From assembly GCF_004339745.1 (NCBI RefSeq), contig NZ_SMGP01000001.1, positions 2,170,001 through 2,234,000 on the forward strand: a DNA stretch of 64,000 nt, given 5' to 3'. The DNA comes from Paraburkholderia sp. BL9I2N2 (lineage in GTDB: Bacteria; Pseudomonadota; Gammaproteobacteria; Burkholderiales; Burkholderiaceae). Both the position numbers and the translations under genes were made by a program. The notes beneath the pieces were generated by a model. The model did no database searches and was not told the origin of the DNA. It worked only from the letters and a program-made list of their open reading frames with translations. This document shows, one piece after another, positions 42,083-52,021 of this stretch; positions within the stretch are counted from its first letter, which is position 1, and the number at the start of each line of letters is the position of its first letter.

Positions 42083-43543
42083 TCAGCCTTTGCGCTCGCC
42101 CTGCCCGTTCGCGTCGCCCGCGCCGGGATCGCTAGCCGCCGCGCCCGCTACCCCGGACCCTTTCGACGCGCCAGGTGCGCCAACGGGCGTAACGCCCGCC
42201 TGCGCATGAGCACCACGCGCGAGCCGCCACGCGATCGCCGCGAGCGAACCGACTGCCAGTAGCAGCGCCGCCCATAACAGGTAGCGGCGCATCGCATCGG
42301 GATCCTTCGCGGACTGCGCCCTCGCGGCCTGCTCCGGTGACAGCGCATCACCCAGGCGCGCCGTCGCGGGGACCGCTGAGGCACCCATCAACAGCTCGTC
42401 GCGGGTCACCGCCGAGGACACCGTCGTCGCGCTACCCACCGCCAACGTGAACGGCGCGGTCCCACGCGCGACGAACGTCAGCGTCGCCGGACGCCAGCCC
42501 GCGGCAATGGTCAGTGTGCCGCTGCCGAGTCCGCCGTTGCGCGGGTCGACCACCACGCGCCATTGACGATCCGTATCGGGCGTCAATTCGAGCGAAGGAT
42601 TGCTTTGCTCCACGTCGCCGTTGTGCAGGCGGAACAATGTCGCGCCCGCGACTTCGCGCCACGGCGTATCCAGCCCCGCGCGCGAATAGACGACCGCAGG
42701 CGCAACCGTATTCGGCTGAGGCAGATTCAGGCGCAACCGGTCGATGGGATACGGGCCGCCGGTGCTGAAGAAATACTCGCCGGGTTTCGGCCCCGCGTGC
42801 GCGACGATGCCTTCGCGCCACGTCCGCTCCGCGCGTTGCGCGGCGTCGGCGGCCAGCGCCTGTATCTCCATGTCCAACGACTCGACATACGGCGCGCCGT
42901 CGAGCCAGCGCAAACGCAGGTAACGCGCCCGCATGCCGTCCAGTTCGATCCGGTCCTGACTCAGCGTGCTGCCGTTGTAGCTGACCTTGAGAAGTTGCGC
43001 ATCGCCGGCGGGTTGCCAGTGCCGCAAGTCGTCGCTCGCTTCGACCGTGACGCGCCCCTGGTAATTGTCGTCGCGCAGGTGCACGAGCAACGCGCTCACG
43101 CGGCTGGTACGCGACGCGCGTCCGAGGTCGATCAGGTCGGTGTCGTGTTGCGCGCGGGAAGGCGGAGCCGAGGTCGCGCGCAGCGAACCGTCGGCGGCGA
43201 TCGTCACGCCGAGCGGCGCGCCGGAACTGCCGGAGGCGGCGGGCGGCAACGGAAACCAGCGCACCGGACGCAGCGTGGGCGGCGTGCGGGCAGGCTCGCG
43301 CGGCGCATCGAGTGAGTACGGCACGGGTTCGCCGGTGCCGTTGAAGACGCGCACGTCGCCGAGATCGTGACGCTGGCTTGCCGCGTAGACAGTTGCCGGC
43401 AGCGTCACGCTGTAGTACGCGGCGCTCTCGTCGAGTTGCAGCGCAAAATGCTGCGCGAAGTCGTCGGCCGCGACCGCGGGCGCGGACGCCCACGTCGCCA
43501 CGATCGCAAAACACCAGCCGGTCAATGTAAAGACACGTTTCAT
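42083..43543 (-). CDS. DUF3999 domain-containing membrane protein
   Basis: The 486-residue protein has a signal peptide (GWCFAIVATWASAPAVAA), a large periplasmic region with repeated beta-sandwich-like elements (DDFAQHFALQLDESAAYYSVTLP, YSLDAPREPA, HWQPAGDAQLLKVSYNG), and one C-terminal membrane helix (YLLWAALLLAVGSLAAIAWRLA) with a short cytoplasmic tail. This is the DUF3999 layout; the function is unknown. Its ATG overlaps the stop of the upstream DUF2339 gene by 4 bp (ATGA), so both are translated from one transcript. The pair is conserved in Burkholderia and probably works in the envelope. Confidence 0.85.
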   Translation of the reverse strand: MKRVFTLTGWCFAIVATWASAPAVAADDFAQHFALQLDESAAYYSVTLPATVYAASQRHDLGDVRVFNGTGEPVPYSLDAPREPARTPPTLRPVRWFPLPPAASGSSGAPLGVTIAADGSLRATSAPPSRAQHDTDLIDLGRASRTSRVSALLVHLRDDNYQGRVTVEASDDLRHWQPAGDAQLLKVSYNGSTLSQDRIELDGMRARYLRLRWLDGAPYVESLDMEIQALAADAAQRAERTWREGIVAHAGPKPGEYFFSTGGPYPIDRLRLNLPQPNTVAPAVVYSRAGLDTPWREVAGATLFRLHNGDVEQSNPSLELTPDTDRQWRVVVDPRNGGLGSGTLTIAAGWRPATLTFVARGTAPFTLAVGSATTVSSAVTRDELLMGASAVPATARLGDALSPEQAARAQSAKDPDAMRRYLLWAALLLAVGSLAAIAWRLARGAHAQAGVTPVGAPGASKGSGVAGAAASDPGAGDANGQGERKG

Positions 43544-46500
43544 TGCTTAGTTTCCACGACCAGAGCCTTAGGCGGTAACGGCGAGAAGTAGCCGATCAGC
43601 AACAACATCAACCCGATGCCGATAAACGAAACGATCCGCTCGATTCCGGTCACGTGAGACAGGTCGAACAGGAACAGCTTGACCACGGTCACCGCCAGCA
43701 GCGCGCCGCCGATGAACCAGAAGATCCGGCTCGCGCGGCGCGTCGCCCAGATCATCATGGCAAGCGCGCACACGGTCCAGAATACCGATATTGACGCCTG
43801 CACGAGCATCGAGTGTGACATGGTCTCGAGCTGGTACGGCACTCCCGTCCAATGATGCAGCGTACGCAGCAGCATGGCGTTCAGCCAGAAGAATCCAGTC
43901 GCGCCGGCCGCCACCTGCAACGGCACGCGATATTCGCCGATCGGCACGCCTAGCCGGTGAATCCGCACGAGCCAGAACGCCGCCAGCGCGAATATCAGCG
44001 CCTGCACCAGGTCGAGCGGATTGAGCAACGGCAGACGCGCCCATGTGCCGCCGTCCTGCGTCAGGTTCGCAATGAACGTCCATATCCACATCACCAGCAC
44101 GAGCGGCGTCGAGGCGATCGCGCACAGCCGCACGATACTGTCGCGGCGCGCGAGCCACAAGCCGGCAAAAGCAAACGCGCTCCAGCCGACCAGAAACACC
44201 TGCTGCAGACTGAACGACGCGAGCACCGCATCGACATCGTACGCCGCGTGAAAGTGATGATGCAGCGTGCGCAAAAGCAGCGCGTTGAAGCATAGAAACA
44301 GCGTGGCGAGCACCAGGTAATCGAAGGCGCGCGGATGCCATTGCACACCCAATGCGCGTAGTCTGCGCAGCCATACCGCGCAGGCGACGAACACGAGGAT
44401 CTGCGCGACGTCGAGCGGATTGAGGATCGGCAACCACACGAGCGGCGCGGCGCTGCCGTCGCTCGTCACGCTCGCGATACTCCACGCCCACAGCAGGACG
44501 GCGAGCGGCGCCGCGGCCCACACCTGATACGCCTGCATGAAGCGCGCGACCGGCCAGCGCAGACGATGGCCGGCGCCCGCCAGCAACAGCAGCAGCACAC
44601 CGAAGCCATACGCCCACGCGCTCCAGCTCCACGCGCCTTCGGGCACGTAGGCCCGCAATCCCCAGTAGCCTTCGAGCGCGGCGAGCGCGCCGGCCGTCCA
44701 GAACATCAGCGTATGCAGCGGCGCGAGCAGGATATCGCTGACGTCGCGCTGCTGACGCCACAACAACGCATACGCCGAGAGCGCTGCGAGCGCGCAGACC
44801 AGCCAGCCGTAGCCGGTCACGGGCGCCATGCCCAACGTGAAAAGCTCCGCGGTCAGCAGCGCGAGGACCGGCACGAGCGCCAGCGCCGGCAATTCGGCAA
44901 GCGGCCAGCGCAGCGTGCGGCGCGCGCCGTGAGCGAGCCACGCCGTCAGCACGGCGAAGAGCGCGACGGCCGCGGTGTCGAAGCGGGCGTGGCCGTAGCC
45001 AGGATGAGCGCTCGTGTACGCATGGATTTCGTACAGGCCACCAAAGGTCCACCACAACAAACCCCACACGCTGGCGACGAGACCGATCTGCGGCATCCAC
45101 AGGTGCCACTCGCCTGCTTCGCTGCGGCCGTGCAAACGCCATCCCGTGAAGATGCCCGCGAGCGCGATCAGCACGGACGCGATATAGGCGCCGTTCAGGA
45201 CCGGCCAGACGCTCGCGTCGGAGCTCTGCGTGATCGTGCCGATCGCGTAGGCGCCCGCCGCCGCCAGTTGCAACAGCAGGCCGAAGCCAAACGCGCTCAG
45301 GCGCCGCTGACGCACGGCGAGCCAGGTGATCGCCGCGCCTTCGATGGCCCAGGTCGCGCTCGTCGTCGGTCCGGTGAATGCGAGCGGCACGGCGAGCGTG
45401 GCGAAGATCACCGCCAGCGCGAGCATCGCCTCGAACATCATGCCGAGGCGTTCGCGGCGCCGCGAGAGCCAGCCCGCGATCGCAAGATAGAACGCGGCCA
45501 GCGCCACCGCGCTCCACGCCAGGCCGAATTCGGTGTTCTTCATCAGCGCGGCTTGCAGGCCGATCGCCACCAGCGGCGTGCCGAACACCAGCGTGCCGTC
45601 GACGTAATGCTTGAGCGCGATTTCGCGCCGTACCGCGTAGAGCAGCGCGATGCCGACGTACATCAGGAAAAACAGAATCAGGAACGGCTCGGTGCTCGCG
45701 AGCAGCTCGGGGCGGTAGGCCATCACGCCCCACGCGGCGCCGATCGAAAACGTGAATACGAAGCCGAGCAGATTCAACGGGCGCCACGCCTTGAACCAGG
45801 CGATCGCGAAGATGCCCGCGTTGAGCAGCGCGTAGTAGCTGAACAGCATCACATGGCTGCCGCCGCCCGTCGACAGCAACACCGGCGCGAGAAAACCGCC
45901 CGCGCTGCCCATGAAGGCCAGCGACGAAGCGTTCTGCCGCACCGCGAGAAACGCGCTGAGCGCGCAGATCGCGACCATCAGCGGCAAGGCTGCGCCCGCC
46001 GGTAGCAAGTGGTAAAGCCTCGTGGCCGCGAACACGGTCAGATACAGCGCGCCGACGCCGCCGCCTTGCAGGATCAGACCGTACGCACCGCGTCGCTCGC
46101 CGATACGCCAGCCGAGCACGAGCAAGGCCGTCGCGGCGAGCGCTACACCGGCGAGGCGGAATTCGATCGGCAGCAGGCTGTTGTCGGCCGCGTATTTGAG
46201 CAGGAAGGCAATGCCGAAAAAACAGCACGATGATGCCGACGCGCACGACCGTGTTGCCACCTAGAAGCCAGTCGCGGCCCGCTTTGAAGAGACGTTCGGC
46301 GAGACCGGGGCCACGCGGGGGCGCGGGTGGTGAAGGTGGTACGGGAGGCAGCGGCGCTGACGTTGTCGGCTGGGCTGAAACCAGTGGTGCGGTCGAGGTG
46401 GCCGGTGTGGCGCCTGGTGCGCCTGGAGTGCTTGGAGTGCCGGGTGCGCCGGCTATGCGCGCCGCACTCTGGGAGGCCGGCACGCTGGCTTCGGCGCTTG

Positions 46501-46951
46501 TCGGTGAGCGCGCGGCAGCGAGTTGCATCGTCAGCACCGCAGGCTGCGGACGTGCCGTCTGCTCATTTGCAGGCGGGATCGCGTAAGGACTCGACGCGGC
46601 GTCCGCTGGCCGCGGCTTGAACGCCGCACTATCGGCGGCCTGCGTAGTGGTATCCGTAGCGCCCTCGACGCCGCCCGTACGCAACTGACGAATCTCGCCG
46701 CGCAACACGACGATCTCGCGTTCGAGCCGCTCGACGCGCGCCGCCAGTTCACCCGAAGAATTCCAGCTATCACTCGCGGCCGCTTTGGCAGCAGATTCCG
46801 TCGCGGCACCCGACGACTTCTTTTGCAGCAGACGCGAAAACGCGAAACCGGCCACGGCGCCCAGCAGTGCACCGAGGCTGATCGAAAAATCGTTCGATAA
46901 GGCGGCCAGCATGCCGACCACCGCGCCAAGCACGGTCAATATCACGCTCAT
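43540..46951 (-). pseudogene. DUF2339 multi-pass membrane protein, reading frame broken by one base
   Basis: Read through, this would be a protein of about 1136 residues: an N-terminal hydrophobic segment, a short coiled-coil (AARVERLEREIVVLRGEIRQL), a proline/alanine-rich linker, then some 25 membrane spans typical of DUF2339. The N-terminal frame goes from 46951 to about residue 243 (VRVGIIVLFF), where a T6 run (46217-46222, minus strand) shifts it; family sequence continues in another frame as GIAFLLKYAADNSLLPIEF to the stop at 43540. One T too many would explain it. It may be a real mutation, phase variation, slippage or a sequencing error. The 3' end overlaps the DUF3999 gene. Confidence 0.8.
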
Positions 46952-47402
46952 CGCACCCCCACCATTTTATTGTGTTCTGTAGCGAGATCTGTTTGGTCAC
47001 GCACGGATTAATCCGCGAGTATTACGTCAACGATACGGCGAAAATCGGCGCGCAGAATACCATGCAAATCGCGCTTTCGAGCCAACAACGCGGTGAATAG
47101 CGAATATGCAACGATGCTTAATGATTTTTCCTACGACATTCCGCCATTGATACCCAGCGAATTGATTCCCGCAGCCGCGCAAGCCGCGCTAGCGAATACC
47201 CCGATTAATTCAGCCGGCGAATTAGCAAACTGTGGCAATGGCCATTACCGGAAAGCATCTCATACGTCTAACGCTCGGCCTGCGTGAGGTCGTCAATATA
47301 GACTCGCACCGCCCGCTGCTCACGACGAGCGGCCAACCATGTCAAAATTCGGCACCGGCCATCGGGCCATCCATCTCCCACATCTCATCCAAGGAAGTTG
47401 CA
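46952..47402. other. AT-richer intergenic stretch upstream of the small ORF
   Basis: This 451-bp stretch is lower in GC than its surroundings. It carries four scattered GCGAAT words (about 47099, 47156, 47191 and 47217). I do not accept the short ORF at 47093-47287, which has no ribosome site. The promoters of the DUF2339 gene and of the small gene at 47403 should lie here. Confidence 0.5.
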
Positions 47403-47690
47403 GTGGACATCAACAAACAGGTCGCGGCCCTCACCGCTTCGGAACTCCAGACGGCCGGCGCGAGCCAGGCCACGGCGATTGCGGTTAGCGTGCTGCTGCG
47501 TCATCTGCGCTCGCCTGAGCTAGCGAAGCTGTTGTCGTCGGCGTTCGAAAACCATCAGGCGGTCATGCTGCAAACGCCGTGGCCCGAGCCGATGCTGCAG
47601 GCGTTCGAATCGACCCGCCGCTTTCTCGAAGGCGCCGCGCAAGCGGACCTGCCGGGCACGCAAGCGCCTGCGCAAACGCCGGACGCCTGA
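47403..47690 (+). CDS. small conserved-looking protein of unknown function
   Basis: This 95-residue protein starts at a GTG (MDINKQVAALTASELQTAG) preceded by AAGGAAG at about 9 bp. It is alpha-helical in pattern, with heptad-like repeats around TAIAVSVLLRHLRSPELAKLLSSAFENHQAVML and an alanine- and proline-rich tail. There is no signal peptide or membrane segment. I do not recognise a family. The open frame upstream to 47232 lacks a good ribosome site. A weak terminator follows at 47730. The reading frame and ribosome site support it as a gene, but the function is not known. Confidence 0.65.
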   Translation: MDINKQVAALTASELQTAGASQATAIAVSVLLRHLRSPELAKLLSSAFENHQAVMLQTPWPEPMLQAFESTRRFLEGAAQADLPGTQAPAQTPDA

Positions 47691-47729
47691 GCCCGGCCAG
47701 ACCGCGCCGCCGGTAGCGCCGAAAAACGG

Positions 47730-47766
47730 AACCCTGTCAGTCCACGGATTCAACGGGGTTTTCTTC
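47730..47766 (+). terminator. weak terminator after the small gene
   Basis: AACCCTGT pairs with ACGGGGTT (with one G-T pair) over a 15-nt loop, followed by TTCTT on the plus strand, 40 bp after the stop. The stem is short, so confidence is low. Confidence 0.4.
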
Positions 47767-47810
47767 CACGAATAGACGGTGCGAAGGAGAAGGTCGAACG
47801 CCTATACCCT

Positions 47811-48491
47811 TCAGGACGACGCTGCGAGAATTGTGCCGAGCCACGTGCGCAGCGCCGATATCTCCTCCCCGCACACTGAATGCGGCATCGGATATGCGCT
47901 CCAGTCGACCTTGCAACCTCGCGTGATCGCAAAGTCGCGCGCGGCCTCGCCTAACTGGATCGGCAACACGTCGTCGTACATGCCATGCGCGGCAAAGATC
48001 GGCGTGCCACGGTTCGCAGCGCTCAAGCGGCTGTCGATAAAGCCCGGCGATGGCACATAACCCGACAGCACGATCAAGCCGGCAAGTGTCTCAGCGTGCG
48101 TCAGCCCCGCTGAATAGGTCATCGCCGCGCCTTGCGAAAAACCCGCGAGAAAGATGTTCGAAGTCGGAATGCCGCGCCGGTTCTGCGCTTCGATCAATTG
48201 CCGCACGGTTGCACAAGACAATTCGATACCCGCTTCGTCGACTTGCTCATTGATGTTCTGAAACGACCGGATGTCATACCACGCGCGCATCACATAGCCG
48301 TTATTTGCGGTAACGGCAATCTCCGGCGCATTGGGAAACACGAAGCGTACGGCGGGCGCATCGGCGAGACGCAGTTCGGGCACGAGCGACACGAAGTCGT
48401 TGGCGTCGGCGCCGAGACCGTGCATCAGGATCACGGCGAACCTGGGATTCGGCGCACTTTCAATTTCGATGGTGGACGGTTGCTCGTTCAT
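47811..48491 (-). CDS. carboxylesterase / phospholipase-type alpha/beta hydrolase
   Basis: The 226-residue hydrolase has the segment VILMHGLGADANDFVSLVPEL at the N-terminus, the nucleophile elbow GFSQGAAM, the acid GTPIFAAHGMYDDVLP and a catalytic His in PMPHSVCGEE. This matches the YpfH/EstB carboxylesterase group, which hydrolyse short acyl esters or lysophospholipids in the cytoplasm. The length is normal. It stands alone between the small unknown gene (convergent) and the LysR gene; a 201-bp spacer (48492-48692) lies to its right with no visible feature. Confidence 0.88.
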   Translation of the reverse strand: MNEQPSTIEIESAPNPRFAVILMHGLGADANDFVSLVPELRLADAPAVRFVFPNAPEIAVTANNGYVMRAWYDIRSFQNINEQVDEAGIELSCATVRQLIEAQNRRGIPTSNIFLAGFSQGAAMTYSAGLTHAETLAGLIVLSGYVPSPGFIDSRLSAANRGTPIFAAHGMYDDVLPIQLGEAARDFAITRGCKVDWSAYPMPHSVCGEEISALRTWLGTILAASS

Positions 48492-48692
48492 GTATCGCGA
48501 TTACTCGGCTTCAGAAAACGTTCAGAGGATCGGAATGAGTACAGGGAGGATATACCGCCAAGTTAGACAAGGTACACCAGTCATCTCGATTGTCATCGGG
48601 CCCAGTCATCAAAGTACGGCGCGAGCACGGCTCGCCTCCTGTTTGTTCCAAAGCGCCGTGATCCTCCGGTTGTCAATTGCAGGCCGTTCGAT

Positions 48693-49661
48693 TCAAAGCC
48701 TGTCTCCTCCCGCCTCCGCCCGCGACCGCGCCCGCCCGCGTCCCGCCGCGCTCCGCGCCGGCGCCACGACCTCAGCGAGCAGTTCCTCGTGCAGCGCTCG
48801 CAAGACCTCGACGAACGCCGACGCCAGCCGCTCTCGCGGCCTGTGCGGAGGAAACAGCAGATAGGTCTGAAAGCGCGTGGCCGGCAGGAATGGGCGAATC
48901 GCGATTTCCGGCCCGGCGAAGTCGCGCGCGACGATCGGATGCGCGAGCGTTACGCCCATGCCGTGACGAACCATCTCGCAGCACATCGCGGTGTATTGCG
49001 CCTCGATCGCCATGACACGCTGCACGCCCGCGCGCTGGAACACCTCGTCCATCAAGGCGCGCGTGCCGTCGCCGTGACACAGCGAGATGAACGACTCGCC
49101 CTCCAGATCCTCCGGCTTGATGCTGCGCTTCGCCGCCAGCCGATGCGCCGCCGGCATCACGCACACGGCAGCCACGTCCGCCAGTTGTTCGACCTCGCAA
49201 TCGGACGCCTCGCTGACATACACCGCGACGCCGAGATCGCAAAACTGCGACGCCGTCCAATGATTGACCGTGCCCGACGTATTCACGTGCAGCGAAACGG
49301 TGACATCCGGAAACAGTTCGACAAACCGCTTGATGGCATGCGGCACCAGCGTCATGCCCGCGGAGGGCATCGCCGCGATGCGCAGACGCCCGCTGCCGAG
49401 ATTGCGAATCTGCGCCGCGGCATTCGCCAACCCCTGCAAGCCGACAAACGCGCGTTCGACTTCGCGAAAGAACGCTTCGCCCTCGCTCGTCGGAATCAGC
49501 CGCACGCCGCTGCGCTGAAAAAGTTGCAGCCCCGTGTCGCGTTCGAGTTGCGCGATCAGACGGCTCACGTTCGGCTGCGACGTGAAGAGCGCCTTGGCCG
49601 CGGCGGTCATCGACCCCGACACCATCACCGCGCGAAACGCCTCGATGTGCTTGAGATTCAT
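48693..49661 (-). CDS. LysR-type regulator of the OccR/NocR-like subgroup
   Basis: The 322-residue protein has an N-terminal winged helix (IEAFRAVMVSGSMTAAAKALFTSQPNVSRLIAQLERDTGLQLFQRSG) and an effector-binding domain. Wording such as EAFRAVMVSGSMTAAA and IPTSEGEAFF resembles OccR/NocR, the octopine and nopaline regulators, rather than the general LysR consensus. It is divergent from the transporter/oxidase operon, its likely target; its ligand is probably the transported compound. The C-terminus has an arginine-rich tail. The resemblance to OccR/NocR is by eye only. Confidence 0.88.
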   Translation of the reverse strand: MNLKHIEAFRAVMVSGSMTAAAKALFTSQPNVSRLIAQLERDTGLQLFQRSGVRLIPTSEGEAFFREVERAFVGLQGLANAAAQIRNLGSGRLRIAAMPSAGMTLVPHAIKRFVELFPDVTVSLHVNTSGTVNHWTASQFCDLGVAVYVSEASDCEVEQLADVAAVCVMPAAHRLAAKRSIKPEDLEGESFISLCHGDGTRALMDEVFQRAGVQRVMAIEAQYTAMCCEMVRHGMGVTLAHPIVARDFAGPEIAIRPFLPATRFQTYLLFPPHRPRERLASAFVEVLRALHEELLAEVVAPARSAAGRGRARSRAEAGGDRL

Positions 49662-49699
49662 CCGTATTCTCCCTTAGACGACGTCCTGCAACCCATATC

Positions 49700-49713
49700 A
49701 TCCATGCATAGAT
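49700..49713. promoter_or_regulatory. dyad in the LysR / binding-protein divergent promoter
   Basis: ATC-c-ATGCAT-a-GAT, a near-perfect 14-bp dyad, sits 38 bp from the LysR start in an AT-rich part of the 157-bp spacer (49662-49818). It is a candidate LysR binding site. An AT-rich stretch follows (49714-49730). Confidence 0.4.
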
Positions 49714-49818
49714 AGGTATTTTATTCGTATTGGACGACATGACCAGCCGGCGCGACACTGCATTCCAACGACGGGCAGCGAAGCCCGCCTCCCCACACCG
49801 GAACTGGAGATCGTCGTC

Positions 49819-50884
49819 ATGAGAAGAGCGTTGCATCGCCGCCTGTCCGCCCCGTCCCACCCTGCCTTCGCGGCGCTTTTATGCGCCTGCGCCCTCGCCG
49901 CTCCGCTCTTCGCGCAGGCCGAAACGACGCTCTATGTCGCCAACGTCGGCGGCTCGAACGAGCAGCTCTACCGGCAGAAAATCATTCCGCCGTTCGAGAA
50001 GGCGCATAACGTCAAGATCGTCTACGTGGCGGGCAATTCGAGCGATACGCTCGCCAAGCTGCAGGCGCAGAAAGGCCATCAGCAGATCAACGTCGCGGTC
50101 ATGGACGATGGTCCCATGTACCAGGCGATGCAGTTGAACCTGTGCGCGAAGCTCGACGACGCGCCCGTGATGAAAGACGTGTACCCGCTCGCGAAGCTGG
50201 GGCCGAGCGCGATCGGCGTCGGCATGGTGGCAACCGGCATCGGCTATAACGAGGAGGCCTTCAAAAAGGCCGGCCTGCCGCCGCCCGACTCGTGGAAGGC
50301 GCTCACCGACAGCCGCATCAAGGGCAAACTCGGCGTGCCGCCGATCACCAATACCTATGGTCTGCATACGCTCGTGATGCTCGCGCGTCTGTCCGGCGGC
50401 GGCGAGAAGCATCGATCCCGGCTTCACCGCGATGACCCGACAAGTCGCGCCGAACGTGCTGTCCTGGGCGCCGACGCCCGGCGAGATGGACGGCCAGATG
50501 CAGTCCGGCGACGTGATCCTCGCGCCCTACGGCAGCGGCCGCGCGGTCGCCTTGCAGAACACCGGCTTCCCGCTCAAGTTCATCTACCCGAAGGAAGGCG
50601 CGGTCGCGTTGCAGGTGGCGGCCTGCGCGATCGCGGAGAACGCGCAGCCGCAGTTGTCGCAGCAGTTCGTGCAGTACCTGTTGAGCCCGGAAGTGCAGGC
50701 ACTGCAGGCGCAAGGCATCGGTCTGGGTCCGGTCAACAAGACCGTCAAGCTCACGCCTGAGATCGCCGCGCGCGTGCCCTACGGTCCCGAGCAGATCTCG
50801 AAGCTGACCGCAATGGACTGGGCCACGATCAACCAGCATCGGACCGAATGGACCGAGCGCTGGAACCGTTCGGTCGAACGCTGA
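49819..50884 (+). pseudogene. PotD/PotF-like ABC substrate-binding protein, frameshifted
   Basis: With the shift repaired this is a periplasmic binding protein of about 354 residues: a signal peptide (ALLCACALAAPLFAQAE), the lobe with TLYVANVGGSNEQLYRQKIIPPFEK, and a C-terminal lobe. The first frame runs to about residue 197 (RLSGGGEK, near 50409), and the correct sequence continues in another frame as IDPGFTAMTRQVAPNVLSW. Either one extra base or two missing bases explains it. The downstream frame reaches 50884 intact. It is the first gene of the operon and would deliver the substrate to the permeases that follow. If the break is real, uptake is lost. Confidence 0.82.
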
Positions 50885-50941
50885 AGTGCGGCACCAGCAG
50901 GTTCCTCGCGCGGCGCGCGATCTGATGAAGGAGCGAGGCGC

Positions 50942-52021
50942 ATGGCCTTCCTGACTCTGCAAGGCATCTCGAAACGCTACGGCGATTTCACGGCGGTCGA
51001 TCGACTCGATCTGGCCGTCGAACGCGGCGAACTGCTGTCTTTGCTCGGACCCTCCGGCTGCGGCAAGACCACCACGCTGCAAATGGTCGCGGGCTTCATC
51101 ACGCCGACGACGGGCCGCATTCTGCTCGATGGCCGCGACATCACCAACGAGCGTCCCGAGAAGCGCGGCATCGGCGTGGTCTTTCAGAGCTATGCGCTGT
51201 TTCCGCACATGACGGTGGCGGGCAACGTCGGCTTCGGACTGGAGATGCGCAAGGTCAGGCGCAAGGAGCGCGATGAGCGCGTCGCCGAAGCGCTCTCGCT
51301 CGTGCGTCTGAAGGGCCTCGGCCACCGCTATCCGAAGGAACTGTCGGGCGGCCAGCGTCAGCGTGTGGCGATTGCGCGCGCCATCGCGATGCAGCCGGAA
51401 CTGCTGCTGCTCGACGAACCGATGTCCAACCTCGACGCCAAGCTGCGCGAGGAGATGCACATCGAATTGCGCGCGATCCAGAAGCGCCTCGGCATCACGA
51501 CGATTCTCGTCACGCACGATCAGGTTGAAGCGATGACCATGAGCGACCGCATCGCGGTGATGCATCGCGGCGCCATTGCGCAGCTCAGCACGCCGTATGA
51601 CGCGTACGAGCGTCCCGCCACGCCGTTTGCATCGACGTTTCTCGGGCGCACCAACGCGTTTTCCGGCGAAGTGCTGCGCCGCAACCCGCGCTGCGCGGAA
51701 ATCGACGTGGCGGGCACGACGCTGCATGTGCCGCACGAAGGCCGCCATGTCGACGGCACGGTGAACGTCTATATCCGCCCGGAAAAGGTTCATCTGGCCA
51801 ATGGCGATGCGCGCGTGCGCGGCCGCATCGCGACGCGTGTCTTCGTCGGCAATCAATGGCTGCTCGAAGTCGACACCGAACTCGGCAAGTTGCGCGTCGC
51901 GCAACCGAACCATGGCGCGCCGCCGCCCGAGGAAGGCCACGAAGTCGGTCTCGCGTGGACCGACGACGACCTGCGCGTGCTCACGCAAGACAATCCGGAG
52001 AACGCTCATGGCCACGCTTGA
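50942..52021 (+). CDS. ABC transporter ATP-binding protein, PotA/spermidine type
   Basis: The 359-residue ATPase has Walker A GPSGCGKTTTLQ, the Q-loop FQSYALFPHMTV, signature LSGGQRQRVAIARA, Walker B LLLDEPMSNLDAKLREEM and H-loop VTHDQVEAM, plus a C-terminal TOBE-like region. This is the PotA group that drives uptake of polyamines, opines, iron or related small molecules. It is preceded by GAAGGAGCGAGGC and overlaps the first permease by 14 bp. It is the energising part of the transporter whose binding protein lies 57 bp upstream. Confidence 0.93.
   Translation: MAFLTLQGISKRYGDFTAVDRLDLAVERGELLSLLGPSGCGKTTTLQMVAGFITPTTGRILLDGRDITNERPEKRGIGVVFQSYALFPHMTVAGNVGFGLEMRKVRRKERDERVAEALSLVRLKGLGHRYPKELSGGQRQRVAIARAIAMQPELLLLDEPMSNLDAKLREEMHIELRAIQKRLGITTILVTHDQVEAMTMSDRIAVMHRGAIAQLSTPYDAYERPATPFASTFLGRTNAFSGEVLRRNPRCAEIDVAGTTLHVPHEGRHVDGTVNVYIRPEKVHLANGDARVRGRIATRVFVGNQWLLEVDTELGKLRVAQPNHGAPPPEEGHEVGLAWTDDDLRVLTQDNPENAHGHA

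Noticed and set aside
47093..47287. 64-codon ORF in the AT-richer stretch
   Set aside because: No ribosome site, no family likeness; start at GTG only.
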